Of a stretch of DNA of 64,000 nucleotides, positions 8,273-18,615 are shown piece after piece. Source of the DNA: Limnohabitans sp. Hippo3 (GTDB lineage Bacteria; Pseudomonadota; Gammaproteobacteria; Burkholderiales; Burkholderiaceae_C). The notes below the pieces were generated by a model, which worked only from the letters and a program-made list of their open reading frames with translations, made no database searches and had not been told where the DNA came from. Every line of letters starts with the position of its first letter. The first letter of the stretch is position 1. The position numbers and the translations under genes were made by a program. Where the stretch lies: NCBI RefSeq assembly GCF_003063665.1, contig NZ_NESF01000014.1, positions 1 through 64,000 of the forward strand, written 5' to 3'.

Positions 8273-9220
8273 ATGAACCAACTCGACGCCCTCAAACAAT
8301 TCACCACCGTGGTGGCCGATACCGGTGATTTCAAGCAGCTCAGCGCTTTCCAGCCGCAGGACGCGACGACCAACCCGTCACTGATTCTCAAAGCGGTGCA
8401 AAAGCCCGACTACGCGCCTCTGCTGGCCGAAACCGTGGCGATACACCGGGGCCAACCGCTGGATGTGGTGATGGACCACTTGCTGGTGCGTTTTGGTTGC
8501 GAAATTTTGAAAACCATTCCCGGCCGTGTCTCGACCGAAGTGGACGCTCGCCTGAGTTTTGACACCGCCGCCACGCTGGCGCGTGCGCGCCGCCTCATGG
8601 CGCTGTACGAGGCGCAGGGCATCGGCCGCGAGCGCGTGCTGATCAAGATCGCCTCGACCTGGGAAGGCATTCAGGCCGCAGCCGAACTCCAGCGCGAAGG
8701 CATCCGCTGCAACCTGACGCTGCTGTTCGCTTTTTGCCAGGCGGTGGCCTGTGGCCAGGCGGGTGTGCAGCTGATCTCGCCTTTTGTGGGCCGCATCTAC
8801 GACTGGTACAAAAAAGCCGCAGGCCCCAACTGGGTGGAAGCCGACAACGCTGGCGCGAACGATCCCGGCGTGCAGTCGGTGCGGGCCATCTTCAACCACT
8901 ACAAAAAGCACGGCATCGCCACCGAGGTGATGGGCGCGTCATTCCGCAACATCGGCCAGATCACCGCGTTGGCCGGATGTGACTTGCTGACCATCAGCCC
9001 TGAGTTGCTGGCGCAGCTGGCCGCGACCGAGGCACCTTTGGGCCGCGCACTCGATGCCGATGCGGCACGCGCCATGGACCTGCCCGCCATCACTTATGAC
9101 GAAGCCTCTTTCCGCCTCGCCTTGAACGAAGACGCCATGGCCACCGAGAAATTGGCCGAGGGCATTCGCGCTTTCTGTGCCGATGCGGTCAAACTTGAAG
9201 TGCTGATGCAGCAAGCCTGA
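8273..9220 (+). CDS. tal: transaldolase
   Basis: This enzyme transfers a dihydroxyacetone unit from sedoheptulose 7-phosphate to glyceraldehyde 3-phosphate in the non-oxidative pentose phosphate pathway. The 315-residue length fits the TalA/TalB class. TTNPSLIL (32-39) is the N-terminal signature, and the Schiff-base Lys is K125 in [12 protein letters not shown]. It is divergent from zwf and 208 bp upstream of pgi, so the block links zwf, tal and pgi with a shared regulator gene, hexR. Confidence 0.96.
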   Translation: MNQLDALKQFTTVVADTGDFKQLSAFQPQDATTNPSLILKAVQKPDYAPLLAETVAIHRGQPLDVVMDHLLVRFGCEILKTIPGRVSTEVDARLSFDTAATLARARRLMALYEAQGIGRERVLIKIASTWEGIQAAAELQREGIRCNLTLLFAFCQAVACGQAGVQLISPFVGRIYDWYKKAAGPNWVEADNAGANDPGVQSVRAIFNHYKKHGIATEVMGASFRNIGQITALAGCDLLTISPELLAQLAATEAPLGRALDADAARAMDLPAITYDEASFRLALNEDAMATEKLAEGIRAFCADAVKLEVLMQQA

Positions 9221-9255
9221 TTCGCGCCAAGTTTGGCTTGGCCCATCTTGTTTTT

Positions 9256-9384
9256 GTGGGAGGCCGCCCCTGCGGCCGAATGCACGTTGGGTTCGTATAG
9301 GCATTCGCGAGCAGGGGCTCGCTCCCACATAGTCAAACGCCTTGATGAAGCATTTTTGTAGGAGCGAGCCCCGCTCGCGAATCG
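9256..9384. repeat. cluster of three REP-like palindromes (GCTCGC family)
   Basis: The 208-bp tal-pgi gap holds three related hairpins: 9256-9282 (GTGGGAGGCCGCCCCTGCGG), 9301-9329 (ATTCGCGAGCAGGGGCTCGC) and 9357-9384 (GTAGGAGCGAGCCCCGCTCG). The second and third are in opposite orientation, like a BIME. A further copy lies at 41617-41643. This family differs from the GGATACCCGC and TTCCCG repeats. Confidence 0.75.
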
Positions 9385-9428
9385 CTGAATCCACCGCTAT
9401 TTTTGAAACCGCTCGATTGAAAGCCCTT

Positions 9429-10961
9429 ATGCGTTGTGACCAGACCCTCGCCTGGAAAAATCTACAAGCCCATGCCCAAGGCTTCGCGGGCTTTGATTTG
9501 CGCACCGCTTTTGCGGCCGATGCACAGCGTGCGCAGACCCTGAGCCAGTCGGCACCGCATGTGTTTGCCGACCTGTCGAAAAACCACACCGACAGCGCCA
9601 CTGAAGCTTTGTTGATGGCGTTGGCGCAGCAGACAGGCCTGGCCGCGCACCGCGACGCCATGTTCCGTGGTGAGCACATCAACGCGACCGAAGACCGCGC
9701 TGTCATGCACTGGCTGCTGCGCCAACCCGCGGGCAGCCTGCAGGGGGCGCTGGCAGCGCCGCTGGCACAGGTGCATGAAACGCAGGGTGCCATGCTGCAG
9801 TATGCCGAGCAGGTGCGCGCCGATGCGCAGATCACCGACGTGGTGAACATCGGTATTGGCGGCTCGGACCTGGGGCCGCAGATGGCGGTGCTGGCGCTGC
9901 AGGACTTCGTGATCCCGGGCAAGCGCTTTCATTTTGTGTCGAATGTGGATGGGCATGAACTGGCCGCGGTGCTCCAAGGCCTGAAGGCAGAGAACACCCT
10001 GTTCCTCATCGCGTCTAAAACCTTCACCACCATCGAGACCATGACCAACGCCCGCTCGGCGCTGGCCTGGTTCCAGGCGAAGGGCGGTACCGATGTGTCG
10101 CACCACTTTGCGGCGCTCACCACCCACGTGTCGGCAGCAGCCGCGTTCGGCATCACCACCACTTTCGGCTTTTGGGACTGGGTGGGCGGGCGTTATTCGG
10201 TGTGGTCGGCCATTGGGTTGCCTGTGGCCATCGCCATCGGTGCACAGGGCTTCAAGAATTTTCTGGCTGGGGCGCACGCGATGGACCAGCACTTCCAGAC
10301 CGCGCCGCTGGAGGCTAACTTGCCGGTACGCCTGGGCTTGCTCGATGTCTGGTACCGAAATTTTCTCGGCTACACCAGCCGAAGCATTGCGCCCTACCAC
10401 AGCGCCTTGCGCCGGGTGCCTGCGTATTTGCAGCAGTTGGAGATGGAGAGCAACGGCAAGCGTGTAGACCGCAACGGGCAGGCGCTTTCTTACGGCACCT
10501 CGCCTGTGCTCTGGGGCGAGCCCGGCACCAACGGGCAGCACGCTTACTTCCAGATGATGCACCAAGGGACCGATGTGGTGCCGCTAGAGTTCATCGCCGT
10601 GAAAAAGCCCACGCACAGCCTGAAAGACCACCACGAACTGCTGTTGGCCAACGCGATTGCACAGGCGCAGGCGCTGATGCTGGGCCAGGCCGATGAAGGT
10701 GGTCACAGGCACTTCACGGGCAACCGGCCCAGCACCTTTTTGTTGCTGGACGAACTCACGCCTGCCAGCCTGGGGGCGCTGATCGCCTTGCAGGAACATC
10801 GCGTGTTCACGAGCGGCTCGGTCTGGGGCATCAACAGCTTTGACCAGTGGGGCGTCGAGCTGGGCAAGGTGCTGGCCAAAGACATCCATGCGCGCATGCT
10901 GTCTGGCGATGCCTCGGGGCTGGATGCTTCAAGCGCCGAGTTGCTTCGCCGGGTCCGCTGA
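9429..10961 (+). CDS. pgi: glucose-6-phosphate isomerase
   Basis: This enzyme interconverts glucose 6-phosphate and fructose 6-phosphate. The 510-residue protein contains the isomerase signatures DWVGGRYSVWSAIGLP and GQHAYFQMMHQGT. I chose ATG 9429 (MRCDQTLAW) because the upstream in-frame part to 9342 is translated REP sequence. It follows tal on the same strand; the REP cluster between them may separate expression. Confidence 0.96.
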   Translation: MRCDQTLAWKNLQAHAQGFAGFDLRTAFAADAQRAQTLSQSAPHVFADLSKNHTDSATEALLMALAQQTGLAAHRDAMFRGEHINATEDRAVMHWLLRQPAGSLQGALAAPLAQVHETQGAMLQYAEQVRADAQITDVVNIGIGGSDLGPQMAVLALQDFVIPGKRFHFVSNVDGHELAAVLQGLKAENTLFLIASKTFTTIETMTNARSALAWFQAKGGTDVSHHFAALTTHVSAAAAFGITTTFGFWDWVGGRYSVWSAIGLPVAIAIGAQGFKNFLAGAHAMDQHFQTAPLEANLPVRLGLLDVWYRNFLGYTSRSIAPYHSALRRVPAYLQQLEMESNGKRVDRNGQALSYGTSPVLWGEPGTNGQHAYFQMMHQGTDVVPLEFIAVKKPTHSLKDHHELLLANAIAQAQALMLGQADEGGHRHFTGNRPSTFLLLDELTPASLGALIALQEHRVFTSGSVWGINSFDQWGVELGKVLAKDIHARMLSGDASGLDASSAELLRRVR

Positions 10962-11015
10962 GGGGTTTGCCTGCCAGCGAGTCCAGCTGGGTGATCCTTG
11001 GCTTATGATTTGACC

Positions 11016-11432
11016 ATGCGCCGACTTTTCCTTTGCTTTCTGCTGTGCCTGATGCCCCTGCGGCTGTGGGCGGGCGCATGGATGCCTGTGGCGGAAAGTG
11101 GTGCGCGCCATCCCTCTGCAGTGACGGTGCTCAGCTTGGCGCAATACGCGCCAGCGGAAGCTGTGCATGACTGCCATGACGCCATGGCAGATTTTGTGCC
11201 CGAGGTGCACGCCAGCCATGCGCAGCCAGCCGCGCAGACCGATTCAGGCGTTCAAAATGCCGATTGCCAAGATGGCACCTGCCAACTCTGCGGCGTTTGC
11301 CACCAGAGCGCGAGCCTCACGGCATGGCCTTTGGTGCTGCCTGTTTTTCAGGCCCATCCGCTGCCTGTCGGTGCTTCTGTGGCGCATCTCGCCCTGACAG
11401 CGCCGCCGCTCACCAAGCCCCCCATTTCCTGA
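11016..11432 (+). CDS. uncharacterised exported Cys/His-rich protein of the copper cluster
   Basis: This 138-residue protein has a signal peptide (RRLFLCFLLCLMPLRLWAGA) and a mature part with HDCHDAM (51-57) and a cysteine group at C84, C89, C92 and C95 (CQDGTCQLCGVCHQ). Such a pattern suggests metal binding, and similar small proteins (DUF2946-like) precede heavy-metal operons. I do not recognise a defined family with certainty. It is the first gene of a five-gene block, 74 bp ahead of the TolC-like gene, followed by clear copper proteins. A role in periplasmic copper sensing or binding is inferred from this context. Confidence 0.75.
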   Translation: MRRLFLCFLLCLMPLRLWAGAWMPVAESGARHPSAVTVLSLAQYAPAEAVHDCHDAMADFVPEVHASHAQPAAQTDSGVQNADCQDGTCQLCGVCHQSASLTAWPLVLPVFQAHPLPVGASVAHLALTAPPLTKPPIS

Positions 11433-11506
11433 ACCTCACGCCACAGGTGCGTCCGTTGGCCGTCAAGGCGGGCGGGTGCCGTGTTCGTCTGTTTCAGGAA
11501 ATTGAC

Positions 11507-12793
11507 ATGAATCCCCTTTTGAAACGTGCCCTGGGTCCTTGGGCCTTGGGTGCCGCGCTGGCGGCAGGCCTGGGGCCTGCTGCCTGGGCGCAATCGAGCA
11601 ACGCGCCATCACCCCTGACTTGGCAGGATGCCAACCGGGCCGTGGCGCAGTTTCCCCGTGGCCATGCGGATGTGCTGCGTTGGGAGCAAAAAAACCTGCC
11701 GCCCTTGCAGGAAGCACCCGCGCACCCCGATACGGGGCAGCTGACGCTGGCTGTGGCCCAGCGCCTGGCGCTGCAGGACGAAGCCCAGTGGCTCAAACCC
11801 GGCATGAGCGTCGTGGAGGAGGCCGAAGTGCGCCAGCAGATGGCGGCTGTGCGCCGTGATGTGCAAAAGCTTTGGGTCGATGCGGTGGCCAGCCGCCAGT
11901 CGGTGGCGCACAGCCGAGACATTCTGGCCGTGGCGCAAGCCGGGGCCGAACTGGGCCAGCGCATGGCGCAGGTCGGCAACTGGAGCCGTGCCCGGCAAAT
12001 CCAGGAAGAGCTGTCGCTGTGGGACGCACGCGCCCGGCTGGACAAGGCGCTGCTGCAAGCCGACCGTGCGCTGCAGGCCTTGTGGCAGCGCATCGGAGCA
12101 GGCATGACGCCCCAGACCCTGGCGCAGCAGTTGCCTTTGCATCTGCCCTTGGGCGCACCCACAGAGGGTGCGGTTGAGGTCTTGAGCGGCACGCCGGCAC
12201 AAGGCAGTGTTCCTGCGGATGCTCTGGCGGCCTTGCAGGCGCGGGCGTTGCAGGCCCATTTGCGCTGGCCTCTGGAGGACCTGCAGGCGCGGCGTTTGAT
12301 GGCCGGGCTGGGCTTGAGTGCGCAAGATTTGCAAGCCGCGCAAAAAGCCATGCAAGAGCTGGCCGGGCAGGAACGGCCGATGTGGGACCCGCGCAACATG
12401 CGCTGGGGCCATGCGTTTGAAAAGGCGTGGCAAGCCCGCCTGCAAGCCGACCGGCTGGCGCGGCAGGTGCGTGCCGATGTGCAGCTGGCGGTGAACGCTT
12501 ACCAGCTGGCACGCCAGACGGCGCAGCACACGCAGGCGCAGGTGCTGCGCTTGCACACCGAGCTCTCGCAGGAGACCCTGCTGCGCTACAACGGCATGCT
12601 CAAAAGCACCTGGGACCTGCTGGCCAGCGCCCGCACGCGCATCGACAGCGTAGACGCGGCCCTGCAGGCACAGCGCCAGCTCTGGCTGGCCCATGCCGAT
12701 CTGATGACCGTGCTGGCGGGCTTGCCTTATCCAGCCGTGGCCAGCGATGCGTCTGGCGCAACCGGCCCTACCACCAACTCCGCAGGACACTGA
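11507..12793 (+). CDS. TolC-family outer-membrane-factor-like protein
   Basis: This 428-residue exported protein has a signal peptide ending near AAWAQS (residue 27) and long alpha-helical stretches rich in Ala, Gln and Arg. The C-terminal repeat LLRYNGMLKSTWDLLASART resembles the conserved TolC/CusC coiled-coil segment. Compared with classical outer membrane factors I see little obvious beta-barrel sequence, so its pore-forming ability is uncertain. No periplasmic adaptor or RND pump gene is adjacent. It lies 2 bp upstream of the multicopper oxidase, so the two are co-expressed, and it probably serves copper export or delivery of periplasmic copper proteins. Confidence 0.75.
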   Translation: MNPLLKRALGPWALGAALAAGLGPAAWAQSSNAPSPLTWQDANRAVAQFPRGHADVLRWEQKNLPPLQEAPAHPDTGQLTLAVAQRLALQDEAQWLKPGMSVVEEAEVRQQMAAVRRDVQKLWVDAVASRQSVAHSRDILAVAQAGAELGQRMAQVGNWSRARQIQEELSLWDARARLDKALLQADRALQALWQRIGAGMTPQTLAQQLPLHLPLGAPTEGAVEVLSGTPAQGSVPADALAALQARALQAHLRWPLEDLQARRLMAGLGLSAQDLQAAQKAMQELAGQERPMWDPRNMRWGHAFEKAWQARLQADRLARQVRADVQLAVNAYQLARQTAQHTQAQVLRLHTELSQETLLRYNGMLKSTWDLLASARTRIDSVDAALQAQRQLWLAHADLMTVLAGLPYPAVASDASGATGPTTNSAGH

Positions 12794-12795
12794 CC

Positions 12796-14220
12796 ATGCA
12801 ACGCCGAGATTTTTTCCAGAAAGCCATGGCCGCTGCAGGCTCTATCGCCGGTGTAGCGGTGGCCACCACCGCCGTCAGCCGCAGCGCGCTGGCTGGCCTG
12901 CCCGAACCCGTGATCCAGACGCGCCCCGACACCGCCCCGCCCTGGACGCCCCCGGGCGTGACCGGGGCCGGACGCCCCTACAACCCGGTCGTCACCCTGA
13001 ACGGCTGGACCTTGCCTTTTCGCATGAAAGACGGCGTCAAGGAGTTCCATCTGGTGGCCGAGCCGGTGTTGCGCGAGATGGCACCGGGCTTTGTCGTCAA
13101 CATGTGGGGCTACAACGGCCAAAGCCCCGGCCCGACCATCGAAGTGGTTGAAGGCGACAAGGTGCGGATTTTTGTCACCAACCAACTGCCCGAGCACACC
13201 ACCATCCACTGGCACGGCCAGCGCCTGCCCAATGGCATGGACGGCGTGGGCGGCCTGAACCAGAAGCAGATCCCCGTGGGCAAGACCTTTGTGTACGAGT
13301 TTGTGGCGCGCAGGCCGGGCACCTTCATGTACCACCCGCATGCCGACGAGATGACGCAAATGGCCATGGGCATGATGGGCCTGTGGATCACCCACCCCAA
13401 GGGCCAACACCCGCTGATCGCCGAGGTGGACCGCGACTACGCCTTCCTGTTGAGTGCCTACGACGTCAGCCCGGGTGCCAAAACCCCCAATGTGAACACC
13501 ATGCTGGACCAGAACATCTGGAGCTGGAACAGCCGGGTGTTCCCGGGCATCAGCCCGCTGGTGGCTCGCCTGAACGACCGGGTGCGGGTGCGGGTGGGCA
13601 ACCTGACCATGACCAACCACCCGATCCACATCCACGGCATCGAGTTCGAGGTGACCGGCACCGACGGCGGCCCCCTGCCCAAAACCGCGCGTTGGCCCGA
13701 GGTGACCACCGACGTGGCCGTGGGCCAGATGCGGCAGCTGGAGTTCATCGCCGACGAGCCCGGCGACTGGGCCATGCACTGCCACAAGAGCCACCACACC
13801 ATGGGGGCCATGGGCCACGACGTGCCCACCATGATCGGTGTCGACCACCGCGGCCTGGTGCAAAAAATCCAGAAGCTCATCCCGGAGTACATGGTCATGG
13901 GCGAGCGCGGCATGGCCGACATGGGCGAGATGGAAATGGAGCTGCCCGAGAACACCTTCCCCATGATGACCGGCACCGGCCCTTATGGCCCCATCGAGAT
14001 GGGCGGTATGTTCACCACGCTCAAGGTGCGCGCCGAGCAAAAACCGGGCGACTACAGCGACCCGGGCGATTACAAACAACCGCCCGGCACGCAATCTTTC
14101 GAGTACACCGGACCAGTGGCGGCGACTCCTCATGCCACGCGTGCACCCGAGGCGAACGCCCAAGCTGCGGCGGCACCGGCAAGCCAGGTGCGCAAACCGC
14201 AGGGCCATGCACACCACTGA
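12796..14220 (+). CDS. Tat-exported multicopper oxidase
   Basis: This is a periplasmic multicopper oxidase, likely oxidising Cu(I) to less toxic Cu(II). The 474-residue protein starts with a twin-arginine signal (RRDFF at 3-7, then a hydrophobic run to ALA). All copper ligands are visible: HWHG (H138, H140), YHPHAD (H180, H182), HPIHIHG (H275, H278, H280) and HCHKSHHTMGAM (H328, C329, H330, H334, M339), where C329 is the type 1 cysteine and M339 the likely axial ligand. The C-terminus has a Met/Asp/Glu-rich segment (GMADMGEMEMELPE), reminiscent of copper-binding loops in CueO/CopA. It follows the TolC-like gene by 2 bp and precedes a cupredoxin. Confidence 0.93.
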   Translation: MQRRDFFQKAMAAAGSIAGVAVATTAVSRSALAGLPEPVIQTRPDTAPPWTPPGVTGAGRPYNPVVTLNGWTLPFRMKDGVKEFHLVAEPVLREMAPGFVVNMWGYNGQSPGPTIEVVEGDKVRIFVTNQLPEHTTIHWHGQRLPNGMDGVGGLNQKQIPVGKTFVYEFVARRPGTFMYHPHADEMTQMAMGMMGLWITHPKGQHPLIAEVDRDYAFLLSAYDVSPGAKTPNVNTMLDQNIWSWNSRVFPGISPLVARLNDRVRVRVGNLTMTNHPIHIHGIEFEVTGTDGGPLPKTARWPEVTTDVAVGQMRQLEFIADEPGDWAMHCHKSHHTMGAMGHDVPTMIGVDHRGLVQKIQKLIPEYMVMGERGMADMGEMEMELPENTFPMMTGTGPYGPIEMGGMFTTLKVRAEQKPGDYSDPGDYKQPPGTQSFEYTGPVAATPHATRAPEANAQAAAAPASQVRKPQGHAHH

Positions 14221-14264
14221 GTGCAGCCCGCATGCATCTTCGATATCGACAAAAAGGACTTTTC

Positions 14265-14762
14265 ATGAACACCACACTGAACACCACACTACTGATCGCT
14301 GGCCTGCTGGCGCTGCCGCTGGCGCAGGCCCATTCGCCTTCGGCCCATGCCAGCCATTCGAACCACCACGCCCGGGCAGCTGCCGAGCAAAAAGATTGGG
14401 GCATCGCAGGCGACCCGAAGAAAGCACAGCGCACCATTGAGATCCGCATGACCGACGACATGCGTTTTGCCCCCAAGGAGATCCAGGTCAAGCTGGGCGA
14501 GACCGTGCGCCTGGTGGCGGTGAACGCGGGCAAGGTCTTGCACGAGATCGTGATCGGCACGCCACAAGAGCTCAAGGCGCATGCCGAGATGATGAAAAAA
14601 CACCCTGGCATGGAACACGACGAGCCCTACATGGCGCATGTCGATCCCGGCAAAAAAGGCGACATCGTCTGGACCTTCAACCGCGCGGGCACGTTTGAAT
14701 TTGCCTGCCTGATCCCCGGCCACTTTGAAGCGGGCATGATCGGCCGCATCACTGTCAAGTGA
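14265..14762 (+). CDS. exported type 1 cupredoxin
   Basis: This is a periplasmic blue-copper-like electron carrier or copper chaperone. The 165-residue protein has a signal peptide ending near AQA (residue 22) and then a His-rich stretch (HSPSAHASHSNHHA) that could bind extra metal. The cupredoxin domain (56-165) retains all four ligands: H93 in VLHE, C148, H153 and M158 in CLIPGHFEAGM. It sits between the multicopper oxidase and the DUF411-CusF protein, so it is a plausible redox or copper partner of the oxidase. Confidence 0.9.
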   Translation: MNTTLNTTLLIAGLLALPLAQAHSPSAHASHSNHHARAAAEQKDWGIAGDPKKAQRTIEIRMTDDMRFAPKEIQVKLGETVRLVAVNAGKVLHEIVIGTPQELKAHAEMMKKHPGMEHDEPYMAHVDPGKKGDIVWTFNRAGTFEFACLIPGHFEAGMIGRITVK

Positions 14763-14773
14763 GGGTATACACC

Positions 14774-15520
14774 ATGCAAAGACGTCAATGGCTTCGTGCC
14801 GCAGCCCTGGTGGGGCTGTTGGCCGCCGGTTTTCAGCGCAGCGCGCTGGCGCAGGCCACCACCGTTCAGGTCTGGAAAGACCCCAACTGCGGCTGCTGTC
14901 ACCTGTGGGTGGAGCACCTGCAGGCCAGTGGCTTCAAGGTCGAGGTGCGCGATGTCGGCAACACCGCTGCGCGCAAACGCCTGGGCATGCCCGAGCAACT
15001 CGGCTCCTGCCACACCGCGTCGGTGGGCGGCTACGTCATCGAGGGCCATGTGCCTGCTGCCGACATCCACCGCCTGCTGAAGGAGCGGCCCGTGGCTTTG
15101 GGCCTGTCGGTGCCGGGCATGCCGATTGGCAGTCCGGGCATGGATGGCCCGGAGTACAAAGGCCGCAAAGACGCTTACGACGTGTTGTTGGTGCAAAAAG
15201 ACGGCAGCACCAAAAGGTTTCAGCGCTACCCGGGCCAGGCGCGCATGGCGCAGCGCGGGGGTGTGCAACGGGTGAGCGACACGGCGGCGGCCCTGCCTTG
15301 GGCCACGGCCGAGGTGCGGCGCATCGACAAGGCTGCGGGCAAGGTGTCGCTCAAGCACGGCGACATCAAAAACCTCGACATGCCGCCCATGAGCATGGTG
15401 TTCCAGGTCAAAGACCCCAGCCAACTCGATGCCTTGCAGGTCGGCCAGCAAGTGCGTTTTCAGGCCGTGCAGGAAAAAGGTGCTTACTGGGTGGTGAAGA
15501 TCGAAGCGGCGGCGATGTGA
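14774..15520 (+). CDS. DUF411-CusF two-domain copper-binding protein
   Basis: This 248-residue exported protein joins two metal-binding modules. Residues 1-26 are a signal peptide with an RR pair (QRRQWLRAAALVG). Residues 30-150 match DUF411, a thioredoxin-like family tied to copper resistance, with NCGCC (38-42), the pair C79-H80 and Met-rich GMPIGSPGMDG. Residues about 170-248 resemble CusF, the Cu(I)/Ag(I) metallochaperone: W176, H195 and DMPPMSMVF (M203, M206, M208) match its ligand pattern. It is the last gene of the copper block, 11 bp after the cupredoxin, and is followed by a strong terminator. Confidence 0.88.
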   Translation: MQRRQWLRAAALVGLLAAGFQRSALAQATTVQVWKDPNCGCCHLWVEHLQASGFKVEVRDVGNTAARKRLGMPEQLGSCHTASVGGYVIEGHVPAADIHRLLKERPVALGLSVPGMPIGSPGMDGPEYKGRKDAYDVLLVQKDGSTKRFQRYPGQARMAQRGGVQRVSDTAAALPWATAEVRRIDKAAGKVSLKHGDIKNLDMPPMSMVFQVKDPSQLDALQVGQQVRFQAVQEKGAYWVVKIEAAAM

Positions 15521-15556
15521 AGGACCATGGGGTCAATCAAAGACCTTTCGCCCAAG

Positions 15557-15594
15557 AAAAAGCCCTGCAAGATGTGAACCTTGCAGGGCTTTTT
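15557..15594. terminator. bidirectional intrinsic terminator between the copper cluster and groEL
   Basis: A perfect stem AGCCCTGCAAG / CTTGCAGGGCT with an 8-base loop is preceded by AAAA and followed by TTTT. It therefore has a T-tract on both strands. It can end the plus-strand copper operon (stop at 15520) and the minus-strand groESL operon (stop at 15676). Confidence 0.9.
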
Positions 15595-15600
15595 GAAGTC

Positions 15601-15632
15601 ATGGACCCCGGGTCAAGCCCGGGGTGACAGAC
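15601..15632. repeat. REP-like palindrome
   Basis: GACCCCGGGTCAAGCCCGGG followed by GTGAC is one unit of the same repeat family as 6641-6696. It lies just downstream of the terminator and beyond the groEL 3' end. Confidence 0.65.
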
Positions 15633-15675
15633 TTGGCCGGGGTTACCTGCCAAGTCCTTTTGACCGGTTGGGCAT

Positions 15676-17346
<1,671 letters not shown>

Positions 17347-17368
17347 TTAAAAAATGGAAAAGTGAGAC

Positions 17369-17656
17369 TTATTCGACAACGGCGAACAGGTCTTCTTCTT
17401 TCATGACCAACAGCTCGTCGCCGCCGACCTTGACGGTCTGGCCGCTGTACTTGCCGAACAAGACGCGGTCGCCGACTTTGACGGTCAGGGCCTTGGTTTC
17501 GCCTTTGTCGTTGGTTTTGCCAGGGCCGACGGCCAGGACTTCACCTTGATCGGGCTTTTCAGCGGCGGAGTCGGGGATCACGATGCCCGAGGCTGTTTTG
17601 GTTTCGCTTTCGACACGCTTGACGATCACGCGATCGCCCAAAGGACGCAGTTTCAT
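17369..17656 (-). CDS. groS: co-chaperonin GroES (Hsp10)
   Basis: This is the heptameric lid of the chaperonin. The 95-residue sequence starts [14 protein letters not shown], includes the mobile-loop region [12 protein letters not shown] and ends [15 protein letters not shown], all typical. ATG 17656 follows a clear AGGAG ribosome site. It is the first gene of groSL. The 5' region contains CIRCE (17739-17765). Confidence 0.98.
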   Translation of the reverse strand: MKLRPLGDRVIVKRVESETKTASGIVIPDSAAEKPDQGEVLAVGPGKTNDKGETKALTVKVGDRVLFGKYSGQTVKVGGDELLVMKEEDLFAVVE

Positions 17657-17738
17657 GGAATCTCCTGGATTTGAAACAAGGGTTGAAAAACAAAAGCACC
17701 AGAAAACGGGTGCAGCTGAAATCTGAGGAGGGGTGCTG

Positions 17739-17765
17739 TTAGCACTCAACTCCATCGAGTGCTAA
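17739..17765. promoter_or_regulatory. CIRCE operator (HrcA binding site)
   Basis: A perfect CIRCE: TTAGCACTC (17739-17747), nine bases, then GAGTGCTAA (17757-17765). It lies 83 bp upstream of groS, immediately downstream of the -10 box. By established knowledge HrcA represses groESL through this element at normal temperature. Confidence 0.97.
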
Positions 17766-17792
17766 TGATAAGGGCTTTTGGGCATATTTCAA
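17765..17792 (-). promoter_or_regulatory. sigma-70-type promoter of groSL
   Basis: On the minus strand TTGAAA (17792-17787) is followed after 16 bp by TATCAT (17770-17765). Transcription would start inside CIRCE, the usual arrangement for HrcA-controlled operons. I see no better sigma-32 match. Confidence 0.7.
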
Positions 17793-17806
17793 GCCCGGGG
17801 CGTTTT

Positions 17807-18391
17807 TTACTGGTGGACGGGGCGGGGCGCGTCGGTGCTGCTGGCCTGCGAACTGCCGAGCATGTAGCCATAGACCAGGTCGGTGCTGATGTCGCCTTCG
17901 AACAGGTTGATCTTTCGAGCCAGGTGCAAAGGGCTGTTGGCTGGCAGGTGAGCGCTGTTGTAGACCACGATGTGGGCGTTTTGCATCAAGTTGTCTTGCA
18001 GGTGCAGCGGGGTCGTGTGCAGCTATGGAATGCGCGCATCGATGAAAAACACCCCCACCGCCTGGTGAGTGCCCATCAAGTCCAGCGGGTGGGTGATGAC
18101 CTTGACGTGCTCCCAGTGGTTCATCTTCTCGAGTGCGGGCGGCAGATGCTGGCTGTCGTGCAACACACAGACCCAAGGGGCGTCGGACGAGCTCAGCAGG
18201 CCCGGAAACCCCTTTTGCTTGCAGTATTGGTTCAGGGACGAGGACAGGATGCGTCGGTGCCCACCTTGGGTGACAAAAGCCTTGAAAACGCCGTTTTCCA
18301 CCATGCGCTGGATGGTGCCGACCGACAGGCCCAACATTTTGGCGGCTTGGCTGGTGCTGAAGTAGTTGGGGTGAATTGGGTGATTTTTCAT
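17807..18391 (-). pseudogene. helix-turn-helix/receiver-like regulator with in-frame TAG
   Basis: From ATG 18391 the protein reads NHPIHPNYFSTSQAAKMLGL, then SVGTIQRMVENGVFKAFVTQ, an excisionase/MerR-type helix-turn-helix. Then comes a receiver-like fold (PWVCVLHDSQHL, VGVFFIDARIP). A TAG at 18025-18023 stops it after 122 residues, but the same frame continues for 72 codons (LHTTPLHLQDN ... FEGDISTDLVYGYMLGSSQ) to TAA at 17807. The downstream part looks like the natural continuation of the same domain, so a single change (for example CAG to TAG) probably broke a protein of about 194 residues. A sequencing error or a still functional short form (18023-18391) is possible. It lies just upstream of the groSL promoter on the same strand. 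Confidence 0.7.
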
Positions 18392-18615
18392 GGTGAAGGC
18401 CTTGTGTGCGCTGAAAAGAATGAAATGGGTGTTTTCAGGCTCTGCAGCCATGGTAGGGCCCGCCGGGCGAGCTGGGCTTGGCATGAACCGGTAGCGGACC
18501 AGACTGAAAACAGGTAGCGCACGGGCCGGGTCCGCGCTTGTGCAGGGCCGGGTGTGACACGCCCAGAAGCAGGGCCTGCCAGGTCGCTGGCGGTTCAGGG
18601 CAAAATCACCCCCCT
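18392..18615. other. intergenic region, no clear features
   Basis: This 224-bp gap separates the divergent regulator pseudogene (minus) and the first acyltransferase gene (plus). It must hold both promoters, but I see no strong -35/-10 pair, repeat or RNA gene. Confidence 0.4.

Noticed and set aside
12727-14217. Minus-strand open frame opposite the multicopper oxidase gene
   Set aside because: His/Gly-rich antisense shadow; the copper ligands are all on the plus strand.
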